A DNA stretch of 51,727 bases from Candidatus Thalassarchaeum sp. (GCA_022449945.1 JAKURM010000004.1:1-51727); one strand, 5' to 3'; counted from the stretch's first letter, positions 1 to 10,227 are shown. Numbers and translations: made by a program. Notes: generated by a model not told the origin, from the letters alone.

Positions 1-539
1 CCCATAATTACAGAGATTTGAGGGATTACTCCACTGGCTGTAACTTTTCTGAAGAAAATTTCTGCGTAGTAGCCAAGGCTTGCCCCTCCTACTTGGATTC
101 TAGCCCCTCCACTGTCATTTAGCCCAATTACTGGTGCACCAGTTTTTAGGGCCATATCCAGAATCTTGCATATCTTGAGGCCGTGCATTTCGCCAAGAGA
201 TCCTCCGTAAACCGTGAAATCCTGAGCGAAGCAGTAAACCAGCCTCCCGTCAATTGTTCCATGTCCACAAACCACTCCATCACCGGGAATTACGTTTCTA
301 TCCATGTCGAAATCCCGGCATCTGTGTTCAACTAGCGCATCTACTTCCATAAACGAGCCAGAGTCTAGCAACTGGTCGATCCTCTCTCTTGCAGTCAACT
401 TGCCCTTAGCATGCTGGGCCGAAATCCTATCTTGGCCGCCTCCTGCATGCGCCTTTGACTTCCTACGCCTCAGGTCATCAATTCGGTCCGACCCTCCTGT
501 CATTGAATTGGTAAATGGCAATAGGCCGCCCATGAGCAT
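1..539 (-). CDS. pccB: Propionyl-CoA/acyl-CoA carboxylase carboxyltransferase subunit (partial, C-terminus outside window)
   Basis: Reverse strand reads [149 protein letters not shown]..., the classic carboxyltransferase N-terminus. It is absent from the ORF track because it runs off the window. Confidence 0.92.
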   Translation of the reverse strand, partial: MLMGGLLPFTNSMTGGSDRIDDLRRRKSKAHAGGGQDRISAQHAKGKLTARERIDQLLDSGSFMEVDALVEHRCRDFDMDRNVIPGDGVVCGHGTIDGRLVYCFAQDFTVYGGSLGEMHGLKICKILDMALKTGAPVIGLNDSGGARIQVGGASLGYYAEIFFRKVTASGVIPQISVIM

Positions 540-608
540 TCCTGATGACTTGTCATGTACAATGTAGCGGTTGCTTGAAGTCAGAATACGAATTGCAATG
601 CTCCGAAG

Positions 609-1046
609 ATGCGTGTAGTAGTGGCAAAACCAGGTTTAGATGGGCATGATAGGGGTGCCAAGGTGATAGCTAGGGCCCTAAGGGACGGTGGCCATGACGT
701 AATATACACCGGATTGCGCAAAAGTCCTGACGAGATTGTCAGGATAGTTAGTGACGAAGACGCTCAAGTTTTGGGGCTATCGACACTTTCTGGAGCTCAC
801 GAGTCTCTGATCCCAATTATCTGCACGGGCCTAAGGGAATCTGGACTGGGTGATGTGATTGTCTTTGCAGGAGGAATAATTCCCGAGCGAGATAGGAAGG
901 CACTGTATGAGTCAGGTGTCAGGGCGATTTTTGGCCCCGGTACGAAAACCACTTCCGTTCTAGATTTCTTGAATGAGGCATCAGATAGGTTGAGTGCAGG
1001 AAACCCTGTGGGGGTAGGTTCGGACACGGGGTGGCACTGGAATTGA
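609..1046 (+). CDS. mcmA2: Methylmalonyl-CoA mutase small (B12-binding) subunit
   Basis: [37 protein letters not shown] with the DxHxxG cobalamin-binding motif. Confidence 0.95.
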   Translation: MRVVVAKPGLDGHDRGAKVIARALRDGGHDVIYTGLRKSPDEIVRIVSDEDAQVLGLSTLSGAHESLIPIICTGLRESGLGDVIVFAGGIIPERDRKALYESGVRAIFGPGTKTTSVLDFLNEASDRLSAGNPVGVGSDTGWHWN

Positions 1047-1945
1047 GTGACACCTCCAACTTGCTTAAATCGGCTCGGACTGGAAATCGTCGCAGTTTGG
1101 CAAAACTTCTGACAGCAATTGAGAGGGGTCAAGAGAGTGAGATAACCTCCGAAGAATCCTGGATTCTGGGCGTCACGGGGGCTCCTGGGGTCGGAAAATC
1201 AACATTGATTGGAAGATTGATTGAGCATTGGCAATCTAACGGAGAGAAAGTTGCTATTCTGGCCGTAGATCCGTCTTCTCCAGTCTCTGGAGGGTCCTTT
1301 TTGGCAGATAGAGTCCGCATCCCACAAGCAGATATTGACGACTCAATTTTTTTCAGATCTCTTGCCTCGAAAAACTTCCCCGGTGGAATAGTACCCAATA
1401 TTGGAAAAATGTGCCAAGCACTATCTGCTTGCGGTTGGGGGCGCATTGTCATTGAAACTGTCGGATCCGGACAATCGGAAATTAGTATCGTGGCATTTGC
1501 CGACATCGTACTTCTTGTCGATGGCCCCGATAGGGGGGACATCATTCAAGCAGAGAAAGCAGGAATCTTGGAAATCGCTGATTCAATTGCAATAAACAAG
1601 TCTGACATTCCAAGTTCAAATTCTGCAATCGAGGACATTCGCCGTTCACTAGAACTTAGTGAGGGTGACAACAGAACAGTTCACTTGGTTTCTGCGATTA
1701 ATGGAGATGGAATTTCCGAGTTAATTTCTGATTTGGAATCGATTTCACCGGATCCTGGTAGGCTGGGTATCCGGAATCGAGAGAAACTAATTTCATACTG
1801 GGTTTCGTTATTGCTTAGCCACGAGGAAATCGACTCTCAATTAGTCAATCTGGGTAACGGTTCTATAACTGTCCGAGATGCGATATATTCTATGGGTTCG
1901 TCTATGAATTTTGGAGGTACTGCTAATGGTCGAAACGACGACTGA
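1031..1945 (+). CDS. meaB: Methylmalonyl-CoA mutase-associated GTPase MeaB/ArgK
   Basis: GVTGAPGVGKSTLIGRLI P-loop, AVDPSSPVSGGSFLADRVR, NKSD; GTG start overlapping the mutase gene. Confidence 0.93.
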   Translation: MALELSDTSNLLKSARTGNRRSLAKLLTAIERGQESEITSEESWILGVTGAPGVGKSTLIGRLIEHWQSNGEKVAILAVDPSSPVSGGSFLADRVRIPQADIDDSIFFRSLASKNFPGGIVPNIGKMCQALSACGWGRIVIETVGSGQSEISIVAFADIVLLVDGPDRGDIIQAEKAGILEIADSIAINKSDIPSSNSAIEDIRRSLELSEGDNRTVHLVSAINGDGISELISDLESISPDPGRLGIRNREKLISYWVSLLLSHEEIDSQLVNLGNGSITVRDAIYSMGSSMNFGGTANGRNDD

Positions 1946-2567
1946 AGTCTTTGTTGATCACGTCGAGCATTCAATCGGCGGATTCGGCGGTCACGCTTTT
2001 CGGAGGGCAACCCATGTAACAATGGCCATCATCCCCTATCTTTACTACGTTCATGGAAATGATATTTCTTCCTATTTTCAATTAGCTCCTAACCAGTTCG
2101 TCAGTCTAGTATGCATTTCCATACTAATCATTGAGGCATTGCGACTCCGTTTTGGAATCGTCATTATCGGTCAAAGAGAGTATGAATCATACCAAATTTC
2201 TGCATTGGCTTGGGGTGCTCTTGCAGTTTCACTTGCACTCCTAATAGCTCCCCAGAAGGGCGAACTGATGGAAGCAGGACTTTATGGCGCGCCAATAATT
2301 TTCGGAATGACAATAGTCGATCCTGTAATGGGCGAAATAAAGAGGATAAAGCAAGACCTGAGGCTAGCAATAGGAATCGGTCTTTTGGTTTCATACGTCG
2401 TTTGGCTATCTTGTTACTATTGGTTGGGTACAGACTTGATTGTCGTAGCACTCCTTGCTCCTCTAACTGTAGCAGGAGAGCTACCAAAGACGAAAGCAAT
2501 CGACGATAATGCCACCATGATCCTTTTTCCCCTTGCGGGATTGATACTCATGTTTCCATTCCTCTGA
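1926..2567 (+). CDS. Polytopic membrane protein, dolichol/phytol/diacylglycerol kinase (SEC59/DGK1)-like
   Basis: Several hydrophobic segments; HAFRRATHV near the N-terminus and a C-terminal ..AIDDNATMILFPLAG motif resembling the DDN(l/t)xxPl motif of this family. Confidence 0.55.
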   Translation: MVETTTEVFVDHVEHSIGGFGGHAFRRATHVTMAIIPYLYYVHGNDISSYFQLAPNQFVSLVCISILIIEALRLRFGIVIIGQREYESYQISALAWGALAVSLALLIAPQKGELMEAGLYGAPIIFGMTIVDPVMGEIKRIKQDLRLAIGIGLLVSYVVWLSCYYWLGTDLIVVALLAPLTVAGELPKTKAIDDNATMILFPLAGLILMFPFL

Positions 2568-2620
2568 CACCATAAACCCGTCATATTTACAACCCGAATA
2601 GGCCTCGTGGTGTCGATACA

Positions 2621-2788
2621 ATGGAATTACAGGACGAATCTTCTTTAGACGACTCTGGGAACTCCCCATCTGATGACGGTCCTGCAGAGGTCAATATTGT
2701 CGAAACTCCCTTATCCCAGAGTACCTACTTGGCAATCTGGGCAATTTCACTTGTTGCCTCATTCGGCATTTTCTTTGTGTACTTCTGA
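2621..2788 (+). CDS. Small single-TM acidic protein (55 aa), not in ORF track
   Basis: ATG..TGA reads MELQDESSLDDSGNSPSDDGPAEVNIVETPLSQSTYLAIWAISLVASFGIFFVYF; acidic N-terminus plus one C-terminal TM, located between two genes. Confidence 0.55.
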   Translation: MELQDESSLDDSGNSPSDDGPAEVNIVETPLSQSTYLAIWAISLVASFGIFFVYF

Positions 2789-2823
2789 TAGACATTTTGT
2801 AGTTTTATCGTTTGGATAGGCTC

Positions 2824-4686
2824 GTGTGCGGGATATCTGGGTTATTGGGAAGCGACTCCTCAGAAATGGCATCCAATATGGCTAGATGCATGCGTCACAG
2901 GGGGCCAGATGGTTTCGGGGGATTCTCCGAAGATATTGGCAGGGGAATAGTAGCCTTTGGGCATTCCAGACTTTCAATAGTTGACATGGGGGGCTCGGAA
3001 CAACCCCTCGTAAATCACTCTGGTTCTGCGTTGGTACATAATGGGGAAATATACAACTACGGTCAGATTAGAAAATCTATTTCCAATTATCAATGGTCTA
3101 CATCTGGTGATTCAGAGACAATATTAGCTCTACATTCAAACTCAATTTCCAGACCTTCCGAAGCCCCAGAATTTGCTACTGGTGTGGACGTTTCCGGAAT
3201 ACGGATTTCTCCGCAGGCCGCTTATCCTGGAAACCCTGCGGAGAAGCACTCCAAATGGGTATCTATGCTGGATGGGATTTGGGGATTCGCTCTTTGGGAT
3301 CCAGCTCTACGTGAACTAATCCTGTGCAGGGATTCAATGGGCGTGAAGCCACTCATACGCACCATACTTCCCAACGGTACTCTGCTATTTGCTTCCGAGA
3401 TGAAAGCATTTCATGCACATCCTGAGTTTGTCCCAATCCCTGACATCACGTCCCTTGCAGTTAGGTTGGCTTACGAGTATCCCCTAGACAGAACAACGCT
3501 ATTCGATGGAGTAATGCAAGTAGGACAAGGGACCATAGAAACATGGGGTATAGACGCCGAAGGAAGAGCCGTAATGACGGGAATTACTCGATATTCCTCT
3601 GAATCGATTAAACCTAATTCCAGCCTAGACTTCGAAAAACACTCAACTATTCTATTTGACACACTAAGTAAGAGTGTCAGAGATCGGATGATGTCAGATA
3701 CTCCCGTCGGCATTGTACTTTCTGGGGGGCTGGACTCTAGCCTAATTGCCGCCCTAGCAAAGGACTCCTCGGATGAATCCTCTCTGGAATCACCTGAATG
3801 CTGGACAGTTGCGGGTAGTGAGGACAATCCTGATCTAATTTCTTCTCAGAGAGTTACCGAAAGTCTTGACTTGCAACATAATGTTAGCATCCTTCATGAT
3901 GACATCTTCTGGAAGAAACTCCCTAGTTTTTCTTGGGATGGAGAAGATATGGACATCACAGTTCTTTTTTGGCAGCCACTATTTGAGGCAATGTCAACCT
4001 CAGTCAAGGTTGGATTGTGCGGACAGGGTGCAGACGAACTTCATGGGGGATATCAGAGATACGCCAATCTGCCACTGCACGCGAAGACTGTGGGCAATCG
4101 CCTGGATCTTGCAAGAGGCATTGACTTCTCAAGAATTGAATCCGGTATCGGGAAACCCTGGGAGGATTCGGGATTTTCACCTGATTCCGTGTTCTCTTCG
4201 GTCCAGTCGGCACTACAGTTCGAACTCGACAGAGGCCAACTAACCAACTTCCAACTTCGTCTTGCGGATAGGCACGGAATGGCATCGGGTTTGGAAGCTA
4301 GGGTTCCATTCTTGGGAAGGTCACATAGAGTTGCATCCCATAAAATGCCAATCGAATGGAGAGTCTCTAGTCCCGAGGAGAAGTTGGCACTAAGAAAGGC
4401 TGCAGAGCTGACAAACCTTCCCGATTCCATAGTTTACAGGCCTAAACTCCCCGCTGGAACAGCCACCGCCCCCAAGATGGTTGAGAGCCTAATTTCCGAA
4501 CTAGAGCCCCATGCACTTGAATGGTCAGCAGAGTATGGGATTTTGGAGCCATTACTTAGGAATCAGCCTGATATGGCGATAGGGATCCGATTATTCCACG
4601 CCACCCACTTTACAGAAGGAGGGATTGAACGCTCTTCAAAAGATTTGATGTCCGTCATCGATGATGTTGGGGACTGGCCCGGATAG
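2824..4686 (+). CDS. asnB: Asparagine synthetase (glutamine-hydrolysing), class II glutamine amidotransferase
   Basis: CGISGLLG N-terminus, RGPDGFG, HNGEIYNY, SGGLDSSLIAALA. Start moved to GTG at 2824 so that the catalytic Cys is residue 2 (the track starts at TTG 2812). Confidence 0.92.
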   Translation: MCGISGLLGSDSSEMASNMARCMRHRGPDGFGGFSEDIGRGIVAFGHSRLSIVDMGGSEQPLVNHSGSALVHNGEIYNYGQIRKSISNYQWSTSGDSETILALHSNSISRPSEAPEFATGVDVSGIRISPQAAYPGNPAEKHSKWVSMLDGIWGFALWDPALRELILCRDSMGVKPLIRTILPNGTLLFASEMKAFHAHPEFVPIPDITSLAVRLAYEYPLDRTTLFDGVMQVGQGTIETWGIDAEGRAVMTGITRYSSESIKPNSSLDFEKHSTILFDTLSKSVRDRMMSDTPVGIVLSGGLDSSLIAALAKDSSDESSLESPECWTVAGSEDNPDLISSQRVTESLDLQHNVSILHDDIFWKKLPSFSWDGEDMDITVLFWQPLFEAMSTSVKVGLCGQGADELHGGYQRYANLPLHAKTVGNRLDLARGIDFSRIESGIGKPWEDSGFSPDSVFSSVQSALQFELDRGQLTNFQLRLADRHGMASGLEARVPFLGRSHRVASHKMPIEWRVSSPEEKLALRKAAELTNLPDSIVYRPKLPAGTATAPKMVESLISELEPHALEWSAEYGILEPLLRNQPDMAIGIRLFHATHFTEGGIERSSKDLMSVIDDVGDWPG

Positions 4687-4954
4687 ATCCTTCATTCGCC
4701 AACAGACGCATCTTTTCTGCGACTCCCCCCTTTCCACTATATCCGCCTATGGAGCCATCAGACTTCACGACTCTGTGACAGGGGACAATGATTGGATACG
4801 GGTTAGAAGAACAGGCATTTGCCACAGCCCGAGCAGATCTGGGATGGCCTATTTCCACTGCCACTTCTTTGTATGACCGAGTCTCCCCGGGGGGTATTTT
4901 CATCAGTTCCTTCCAGACCTTGTTCTGGAAATCAGTACCGTCCAAATTAACCAA
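4655..4954 (-). CDS. ogt: Methylated-DNA--protein-cysteine methyltransferase (single-domain)
   Basis: FQNKVWKELMKIPPGETRSYKEVA...ARAVANACSSNPYPIIVPCHRVV with intact PCHR active site; 3' end overlaps the asnB 3' end. Confidence 0.9.
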   Translation of the reverse strand: MVNLDGTDFQNKVWKELMKIPPGETRSYKEVAVEIGHPRSARAVANACSSNPYPIIVPCHRVVKSDGSIGGYSGKGGVAEKMRLLANEGSIRASPQHHR

Positions 4955-4969
4955 TTCTCGCCCTTCCAG

Positions 4970-5260
4970 TTATTCCGCTTCGGCTTGATCGTCCGTCTCG
5001 AAACCACCATCGTCCATTCCAACGATTTCATAGTTCGAAGGAAAAAGTGCAATGACTATTCCTGCAACAATGCATCCAAGTCCTAATGCAAATGCCTGTT
5101 TAACAACCATCAATTCAAGACCAATTGCGAAGAGAATTAGTCCTCCCAAGTTAGAAACCCACACCAATGTCTTGAATGTTGATAGAGAAACCCCCTCGGA
5201 TCTCTTAGTCCTTCTTGGTCCAAACTCAGCACCGAATCTAAGTGGCCCCTTGTCCTCCAT
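4970..5260 (-). CDS. Small two-TM membrane protein in the cytochrome b operon
   Basis: MEDKGPLRFGAEFGPRRTKRSEGVSLSTFKTLVWVSNLGGLILFAIGLELMVVKQAFALGLGCIVAGIVIALFP; tightly spaced after the ferredoxin gene. Confidence 0.65.
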   Translation of the reverse strand: MEDKGPLRFGAEFGPRRTKRSEGVSLSTFKTLVWVSNLGGLILFAIGLELMVVKQAFALGLGCIVAGIVIALFPSNYEIVGMDDGGFETDDQAEAE

Positions 5261-5264
5261 TCAA

Positions 5265-5597
5265 TCACCTATCAATCATCAGAATTGCATCTGTCGGACA
5301 GGCTAGGACACATAGCTTACAACCAGTACACGGGTCTCTGAGAATCCTAGCCTTTCTGTTGACATCTACACTCATAATTGGGCTTGCCAGAGGGGTGTCG
5401 TAGAGCTCAATAGCATCATCATCGCATACAATCGTACACTGGTCACACCCAATACACTGTTCTTCCTTAACCCATGCAACAGCATCATCTCCACCCTTCA
5501 AACTAGCCTCTTCTTCAGCCTTCATAGAATTAAGGAGCCTCCTAATTCTTGCCTGTTCTACGGCCCTCCTTTCCAATAGGTCCGGTATCTCAGTCAT
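5265..5597 (-). CDS. 2[4Fe-4S] ferredoxin-type protein
   Basis: CIGCDQCTIVCDDD and CTGCKLCVLACPTDAI clusters. Confidence 0.88.
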   Translation of the reverse strand: MTEIPDLLERRAVEQARIRRLLNSMKAEEEASLKGGDDAVAWVKEEQCIGCDQCTIVCDDDAIELYDTPLASPIMSVDVNRKARILRDPCTGCKLCVLACPTDAILMIDR

Positions 5598-5664
5598 GCT
5601 CGTTCAACTACTGGCGAGATGCCCATCCTTAAGATAGTGATTCTGCAATAATAGCATTTGCGAA

Positions 5665-8481
5665 CTAAGTCGACTTCGACTCTTCGATCTGTCTAGCTAG
5701 GAAACTCACAACGTCTAAAATTTCGAAGTCATGCCTTGGGTCTCCTTCGAACTTCAGGCATTCGAAGTGTGCTACGCACTTGGGGCATGTTGTCAGCATC
5801 ACATCTGCACCCGTAGCATTCACCTCGTCAAATCTCTGCAACCTTAGAGCACGGCTATTTTCATTACACGACATCATGCTAGAAACGCCACAACAAAGGG
5901 CATCTTCACCCGTATGCTCCATTTCGACTAGCTCGACACCATCTACCGCCCTGACCAAGTCGCGCGGCTCTTCGTAGATATTCATCTGCCTACCGAGTCG
6001 GCAAGGGTCGTGATAAGTCACAGTAACATCATTCTCGGTTCGTAGACTCATGTCAAATCCATTCTCTACTAGGAATTCTGTGGTATGCATAACCTTCATG
6101 TCGTCAAGTTCGTAGTCCAAGGCAAAGGTGCGGAAGCACTCTGCACACGATGTCACCAGAGTGTCTATCCCACTCTGTCCGAGCTTCTTCTGGTTGTATG
6201 CCTTTAACTTTTCAAACACCTCAGTCATTCCTTGCCACTTCTGATCATGCCCGCAGCACTTCAGGAAGTCCCTTCCTAGATATGTAACGGACTCCCCCAT
6301 CTCCTCGAAAATCGTGAATGCCGCGTTTGTGGTCTCTCCGAGGTCCATCTCACCATGATTGACATGGCTGAATATCATCTCTTGATCGATGTAGTCTACG
6401 CATCCTGGGTAGTAGCCAACGCTAGAATCCAGGGGATAGTCTTCTACAGAGATGAACGACTCATCTGCGTCTTCTTCGGCTTCAGCAGCGAGAACTGCTT
6501 GTAATAATGTGTGCGGAATCTCAGCAGCGGGAGGCCCTCCGACAACCAGATTCCTCCTGATGTCGATGTATGAGTCATAGTCAACCAGCTGTGGACATGC
6601 GTTAGTGCATGCGGTGCATGTTAAGCACGAGTACAATGGGACACCGTCATCCTCATTGTTCCATGTATTGTATATGATGTTCAGCTTGTCTCCAGCATTG
6701 AATAGCCTGACTGGACAAGCATCGTCGCACAGGTCGCATCCATAGCACTTGTTCATCTCCCATTCGTAACCCCTTGCCATGCTTCTCATTAGCATGAACA
6801 CAATTGCACCGACTCCTAGGCAAGGAATAAACATCGAATAGATTAGCTTGGCATCCAGACTCTTTGGGTTTTTGTGGTAGGTCGGGTTTTCCAGTGCAAG
6901 GGAGGCTAATTCTGTTAATTCCCTTGTACTATCGGCTCTCGCCAAAGTAGTCCCTTCTTCGGATAGTAGGAGGGGCTGGTAAGCAACAACCGAGAAGTCG
7001 GAAATCATCATGACGCTATCGTTCACTTCGCTGGATTTGGTGACGAACGTAACTGTGTATGATTGAGCCGAATCTAAGTAGATGGTTGCAGACTGGCACG
7101 ATGTTCCACTATTTTCCCACACTAGCTGTCCAGCCTCATCCGTTAGCACCAGGCTTTGTGTGTGGAGTCCAGCATTCCTGACTGTAGTTCTGAAATTGCA
7201 CGAAATATCAGCAGGAACTTCGGAGAGTCCTAGGTCTTCGACCATGAATGTCCTAGACTCTATGATTTCAATATCGCTAGCATCCTCTGAGCCATTATAG
7301 ATTACGTCATCTGCACCAATATTCCTGGAGGTAGATATATCGCTATGCCCATTAACCCCACTGAAGTCAATGATCGTTGACCTAGTCGGTTGGAAAACCC
7401 CCCAATTCGACCAGTATATCGCAGGCATGACACACCATTCGTCGTAGGAGTCGCCTTCGTGGATATCCTCCCAAACTGATAGTTGGCCGGAACTCTCGTA
7501 TGGCAGGCACTTGTCACCCCACTCATCCCAGACATTTCCTTTGTCTACATGGACAAGAGTGTCTGATGGCTGTCCTCTGATGCCATCCAATTCAACCAGC
7601 TTCGCCTCGTTCTGATACTCCCAGAATCCCATTGTCCCGAGTCCTCTCTGATTCCAGAAGCCATTTTCGTAGACAGGCCATGTTATTGCACATAGCAGTA
7701 CGCTAGCGACCAGTGAACCTACCGCAATCTGCCTTCCAAGGATTGGGGTTAATCTAGAACCCATGGGTCCAAGGAGGAACTTTCTCACCGAGAAATACAA
7801 GAGTGCAAAAACGAAAATTCCCGTCAGAACCCATGGAACTGCATTGAATACCTCTGCTGTCCACGGAGACTGCGTGCCGCATCTGAAAACCCCATGCGAG
7901 GTCCCCCAACAGTAGTCTGTTCGATTTTGTCCATACATTTCTAGGAAGATGTTTATCGAGAAAACTGAGATGAACCAAACGTGAGCAAGATATACTGCCC
8001 CAGCAGTAGCAAACCACGGATCTTCGACCCCCCTCTTCTCCCTCTTCCCAATGATGAAGGGGGGTAGTGCCAAGATTCCTACTGGGAGGCCAGTAATTAG
8101 CGCACCCCATACTCCTGCATTCCACGAGACGATCGGTTGTCCAAAGAACTCGCCTATTGGGCCAGCAGGAATGTCGAACTGAGGTAGGTATTCCCCCCAT
8201 CGGAGGTATCCATAGGAGAACAAAACATACCAGTCTGGGAAAACGAAACCAGCCTGGGCATATGGGTCAGCCGCATTGTGCAAAGGTGGGGGGATTATCC
8301 AAGAGTAGAATGCAATAACCATCATTATCGATGCGAAAATTATGGTGTCACGAAGTACCTCTGTTGGCCAGAATGCATGTCCGGTGAAAACCCTCCTCCT
8401 CTCATCTTCCCCTTCTAGTAGGCCTTCCTTTTCACTGATGTAGGTGTCAGCTATCCTTCCGAATCTTTCTATCATCCCCAT
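5665..8481 (-). CDS. Fusion: cytochrome b C-terminal (subunit IV-like) domain + extracytoplasmic domain + HdrD/GlpC/LutA-like Fe-S oxidoreductase
   Basis: N-terminal TM region with PDWY (PEWY-like Qo motif), about 250 aa non-TM segment, one TM, then CYGCDLCDDACP / CLTCTACTNACP clusters and two CCG domains (YPGC..KCCG..SCAEC; HDPC..LCCG..TCPKC). Confidence 0.88.
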   Translation of the reverse strand: MGMIERFGRIADTYISEKEGLLEGEDERRRVFTGHAFWPTEVLRDTIIFASIMMVIAFYSWIIPPPLHNAADPYAQAGFVFPDWYVLFSYGYLRWGEYLPQFDIPAGPIGEFFGQPIVSWNAGVWGALITGLPVGILALPPFIIGKREKRGVEDPWFATAGAVYLAHVWFISVFSINIFLEMYGQNRTDYCWGTSHGVFRCGTQSPWTAEVFNAVPWVLTGIFVFALLYFSVRKFLLGPMGSRLTPILGRQIAVGSLVASVLLCAITWPVYENGFWNQRGLGTMGFWEYQNEAKLVELDGIRGQPSDTLVHVDKGNVWDEWGDKCLPYESSGQLSVWEDIHEGDSYDEWCVMPAIYWSNWGVFQPTRSTIIDFSGVNGHSDISTSRNIGADDVIYNGSEDASDIEIIESRTFMVEDLGLSEVPADISCNFRTTVRNAGLHTQSLVLTDEAGQLVWENSGTSCQSATIYLDSAQSYTVTFVTKSSEVNDSVMMISDFSVVAYQPLLLSEEGTTLARADSTRELTELASLALENPTYHKNPKSLDAKLIYSMFIPCLGVGAIVFMLMRSMARGYEWEMNKCYGCDLCDDACPVRLFNAGDKLNIIYNTWNNEDDGVPLYSCLTCTACTNACPQLVDYDSYIDIRRNLVVGGPPAAEIPHTLLQAVLAAEAEEDADESFISVEDYPLDSSVGYYPGCVDYIDQEMIFSHVNHGEMDLGETTNAAFTIFEEMGESVTYLGRDFLKCCGHDQKWQGMTEVFEKLKAYNQKKLGQSGIDTLVTSCAECFRTFALDYELDDMKVMHTTEFLVENGFDMSLRTENDVTVTYHDPCRLGRQMNIYEEPRDLVRAVDGVELVEMEHTGEDALCCGVSSMMSCNENSRALRLQRFDEVNATGADVMLTTCPKCVAHFECLKFEGDPRHDFEILDVVSFLARQIEESKST

Positions 8482-8490
8482 GTAAACACC

Positions 8491-9363
8491 TCAATGTGGC
8501 TCCGCAATTCCTTGTACCCAAACGATGAAGAGGTGGGCCAGAATAAGGGCCGTTACTATCACCGGTAGAACGAATACATGCAAGAAGTACATCCTAACCA
8601 CAGTCTGTCCCGTGAGAACGGTATCCCCAAAAAGTGCGTTAGCCATCCATTCCCCTATCAAGGGCGTGGCATTAGCCATGTTTATTCCAATCGTGGCCGC
8701 GCCAAACGCCAGACTATCCCATGGAAGTAGATAACCGGAGTAACCGAAAAAGATGGTGAAGAACATCAAAGCCACTCCAATTAGCCAGTTTAGCTCCCTG
8801 GGGTTCCTGTAAGCACCAGTGAAGTAAACCCTGCACATGTGTAGGAATACAGCTGCTACCATGAAGTGAGTAGTCCAGTGGTGAATTGAACGGATTATGT
8901 ATCCGAATGGTAACTCTAGCATAATGAATTCCATTGATGCGTATGCAGGAGTCGGGTCAGAGCTTAGGTCTCCCCCTGGGACATAGTAGAAGCCAAGAAT
9001 CGTCCCAGAAATTACCAGGATAATGAATGCTAGGAATGAGATCCCACCTAAGCAGTACAATGGATACCAATACCAAATAATCCTTAGTTTATACTTCTCA
9101 GCATGAGTTAGTGGCATTTGCCTGTGCATACTGTGGTAAGAATCCCGGCTCATGCCCCAATAGTCCTGGATCCGAAATCTAGTATCAAGCCAAGAGAATG
9201 CCCATAGGAAGGCCTTCTCTGCCAATCCCATACTTCCTGCGTTAGTTTCAACTGCCCTGAGGATATCTTTTCTCGGAATGTCATCCCTCTCCCTCCTTAG
9301 GGTGAATGCAACGATAACCACGACAATTGCTATGAAAATCCAAAGGAACCAGAACTGAATCAT
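8491..9363 (-). CDS. Cytochrome b6-like N-terminal subunit (di-heme)
   Basis: RSIHHWTTHFMVAAVFLHMCRVYFTG and FLHVFVLPVIVTALILAH heme-ligand pairs; GYSGYLLPWD. Confidence 0.93.
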   Translation of the reverse strand: MIQFWFLWIFIAIVVVIVAFTLRRERDDIPRKDILRAVETNAGSMGLAEKAFLWAFSWLDTRFRIQDYWGMSRDSYHSMHRQMPLTHAEKYKLRIIWYWYPLYCLGGISFLAFIILVISGTILGFYYVPGGDLSSDPTPAYASMEFIMLELPFGYIIRSIHHWTTHFMVAAVFLHMCRVYFTGAYRNPRELNWLIGVALMFFTIFFGYSGYLLPWDSLAFGAATIGINMANATPLIGEWMANALFGDTVLTGQTVVRMYFLHVFVLPVIVTALILAHLFIVWVQGIAEPH

Positions 9364-9372
9364 ATTTTTTAC

Positions 9373-10227
9373 CTACCCACAGAATGTGTACCAATCCTTG
9401 AAATCTGGGAGAGCCTCGATTGCATCGCCATTTACAATGAAGGGAATTAGTGGCATGCCATATGGGGCGGGCCCACCTGTCTTTTTTATTCCAATGAAGT
9501 CGAAGTCTTGTCCATTAGACCTGTTCCGAGCAGTGTTCTTCTCAATTACGGTAGGGTCATATCTACTGGAGTGACAGATACAGAAGAGCTTGTTTCCGCC
9601 CGAGTCAGTTCCACCCGGAAGCCAATTGTCTGCAGTGAAGTCATTGTTCACCAACTGCCATCCAGGTATACAACATAGATGCGGGCACCTGGAGAAAATG
9701 ATGATCATGTTGTCGTGAATTGAAAGCGAGGCAAACTCCTCTTTCTCTTCAATTTCATAACCAGAGCCTACGTATGCTCCGCTGGCCGTAACTCCATCCA
9801 TAAGTTGGAATCTCGGCTCGTTCTCACTCAGGGGCCTGTTCGTATTTTCTTCATGTGGTACGTAGACCGCGACAACAGGTAGTCCGGACCAAAGCCCTGC
9901 AGCAGCGGACATTCCCGTGGACGAATCGGCTGCTTCATCTCTGAATGCCTGCATGGTCATCGGTTGCTTATCCATATTCCCATACCATACTTCAGATCCC
10001 TTGGGTGCGTAGAAGAGTATAGCCTGATCCGAACCTCCCGAACTAGCCTGACCCATTAAAAATGAGGCAAAACCTACACTGCCTAGACTTGCCATGGTAA
10101 TCAGGCCGGCTGCCGTATTGAACGACATCCGCATGAATTCTCTTCGATCAACGAATCCTACGCCCTCTTTTGCCGAATCCTCATTTTCATGCAAAGGCCG
10201 TAGTTTGAATCTCCTAGCCATCATCAC
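9373..10227 (-). CDS. Rieske [2Fe-2S] protein
   Basis: DRREFMRMSFNTAAGLI N-terminal anchor/Tat-like segment; CPHLCCIPGW ... FCICHSSRYDP Rieske motifs. Confidence 0.92.
   Translation of the reverse strand: MMMARRFKLRPLHENEDSAKEGVGFVDRREFMRMSFNTAAGLITMASLGSVGFASFLMGQASSGGSDQAILFYAPKGSEVWYGNMDKQPMTMQAFRDEAADSSTGMSAAAGLWSGLPVVAVYVPHEENTNRPLSENEPRFQLMDGVTASGAYVGSGYEIEEKEEFASLSIHDNMIIIFSRCPHLCCIPGWQLVNNDFTADNWLPGGTDSGGNKLFCICHSSRYDPTVIEKNTARNRSNGQDFDFIGIKKTGGPAPYGMPLIPFIVNGDAIEALPDFKDWYTFCG

Noticed and set aside
797-1545. Minus-strand ORFs 797..1132 and 1129..1545
   Set aside because: Shadow ORFs antisense to mcmA2 and meaB, with no recognisable domain.
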